From Struthio camelus (Eukaryota > Chordata > Aves > Struthioniformes > Struthionidae): a stretch of 64,000 nt of DNA. Below are positions 62,575-64,000 of the stretch, one piece after another. Under the pieces are notes generated by a model. It was not told the DNA's origin. It made no database searches and was given only the letters and a program-made list of their open reading frames with translations. The stretch lies in the NCBI RefSeq assembly GCF_040807025.1, contig NC_090953.1, positions 25,342,997 to 25,406,996 on the forward strand. Direction: 5' to 3'. The translations under genes and the position numbers were made by a program. Position 1 is the first letter of the stretch; every line of letters begins with the position of its first letter.

Positions 62575-64000
62575 CTGTTGGAAAAGGGGAGAAAAAAAAA
62601 AAAAGCAGCAGCATCAGTTCAGTGTAAGGCACAAGTGACACATGCTGGAAAAATTTAGCTTCAAATTGGAAACGTTTAGCTTTTCAAATAACTCCAAATG
62701 GGCCTTCCCACAGGAATAGGCAAGACTGGCTCTCTAGCGCTCAAAGTTGGACCTGGGGCCAGGTCCCCTAGTGATGTGAATTGCCCAGGCTCCACTAACT
62801 TCAGCTGAGCCATGCAGATTTATGTAAGCTGAGCATATCCTACAAGCCTTTACCCTTCTAAGTGACCTACCTGACAGTCTTTTATTGCTACATGAATCTT
62901 GCTGAGCTCTCTAGAGCCCGTCTGCCCTACCCAAAGTCTAAGAATAGTCTGCTTTCACTCTGAATCTTCTGAGTTGCTATAAAACAAGGCCTGTGCTGTA
63001 TCATCGAGCATCGCACAGAGAACTGTCTGGGCTGCTAGTGCTGCCTTTAAAAGTGCTTTTCTTTAAAATGCACTAGTTTTAATAACGGCCCACAACACTG
63101 ACCCATTCAAACTTCTCAAACAAAGTGGCAAGTTCCACGTGTGCTCCAGAGAGCTGCTGCTCCCCCTCGAACCCGAATTCCAAGGCCAGTTGTGTTATAC
63201 ACACTTGTATAAACACAAACACTGAAACACATTGTACAATAAATGCCAACTCACTGAACCTGCCAACAGGATGCTAATGCATGTGTCTGCTCACACAGAC
63301 ACTTCAAATAGCCACAGTGACTTAATCTGTGGACAAACACAACCCTACAACTCTATAGCCAGATGGAGAAGGAGAGCAGGAGAGGTTTTTGGTGTGCATG
63401 GCTGTGGCACCTCAGAGGTCCTGTGGCTCTGGCTGCACAGAGCACTGCATGAGAACACCTCCTGCCAGGAAGCAAACGCGTTGTTTGCTTATATTACGCA
63501 CGCTAAAGCTCTGTCTGAAAGCTGAGCTAAAAGCAATGCAACAAAACCCAAATTCAGAACGATCTGTGAGCCTGCCCAATGGCGCTACTTCAGTTATATA
63601 TTCACAACAAGGCTTTGAAGGTGAGCCTCAAACATGAATGTGCCTGCTGCACATGTAACAGTGTTCGTTGTTCACATCTATGCAGGACTTATGTTTGAGC
63701 TCAGCAGGAGGTGCGAGTCTGTGTAGTGCAGTAATAATAATACATCAGCATGGTTTTTGCCTTTAACCGACAAAAAAAAGGACAGCCTTGCTTAGTGATT
63801 CTGGACTTCCAATGGCTCACAGTTTGCATGTCACACGGAGGAAGGGGAAAAAAAAAAAAGAGAGAAAAAAAGGAAAAGATGAAAGGTAATTCCCTCTTCC
63901 CGCTGTTATCTCTGAAAGGTGGAGCACCAACAGGTTTCAGACCAGCAAGGAAAAGAAACAACTTCTTCATCTCCCTTCAGCCCAGGCCTGCACAGGCGAC
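62575..64000 (-). other. CSNK1G1 intron continuing past the window edge
   Basis: Upstream of the exon at 62426-62574 the acceptor has a long pyrimidine tract (minus strand; A run at about 62,591-62,604 on the plus strand). No further kinase exon, such as one carrying the preceding CENFP sequence, is found before 64,000, so the rest of the gene is off-window. A second A-rich tract lies at about 63,848-63,876. Confidence 0.7.

Overview
The window is vertebrate nuclear DNA, most likely from a bird (a sauropsid at minimum). The evidence is spliced genes with canonical GT-AG introns, protein sequences clearly orthologous to human genes but diverged from them, compact introns and intergenic gaps, almost no recognisable young transposons, and CpG islands packed with G/C homopolymers and GC-rich minisatellites, as expected of a gene-dense microchromosome. 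The species cannot be named from sequence alone. All ortholog calls rest on remembered family sequences, not on a search.

Layout from left to right. 1-4,080: 3' part of PATL2 (+), the oocyte Pat1-family mRNA-repression factor, entered mid-gene. About 5,300-6,000: a decayed olfactory receptor pseudogene (+). 6,000-8,600: no gene seen. 8,640-9,850: CpG island promoter of SNX1. 9,539-28,698: complete SNX1 (+), the retromer-associated PX-BAR sorting nexin, 15 coding exons and 517 codons. 29,060-31,100: no gene seen. 31,130-32,850: CpG island with a G-rich minisatellite and a (CGG)22 tract ending 3 nt before the start codon of SNX22. 32,718-35,029: complete SNX22 (+), 7 exons, 189 codons. 36,275-38,849: complete PPIB (-), the ER cyclophilin B, 5 exons, 223 codons, convergent with SNX22. 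38,850-40,102: PPIB promoter island followed by a 19-copy 39-bp minisatellite. About 40,300-64,000: 3' part of CSNK1G1 (-), casein kinase I gamma 1, with four coding exons, a long probable 3' UTR and large introns. Its kinase core lies beyond the right edge.

The block SNX1-SNX22-PPIB-CSNK1G1 has the same order and orientation as on human chromosome 15q22. PATL2 is on the same human chromosome but far away (15q21), so its position about 5.5 kb upstream of the SNX1 start is a local gene-order difference. Functionally these are unlinked housekeeping or germline genes: two phosphoinositide-binding sorting nexins, an ER prolyl isomerase, a membrane-anchored kinase and a translational repressor.

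I found no new biological system. The most notable observations are non-coding: the 39-bp minisatellite beside the PPIB promoter, open in several frames on both strands; the CGG tract directly before the SNX22 ATG with an open upstream frame; two more minisatellites around SNX22; a 118-bp tandem duplication in PPIB intron 1; and a GC-AG intron in PATL2.
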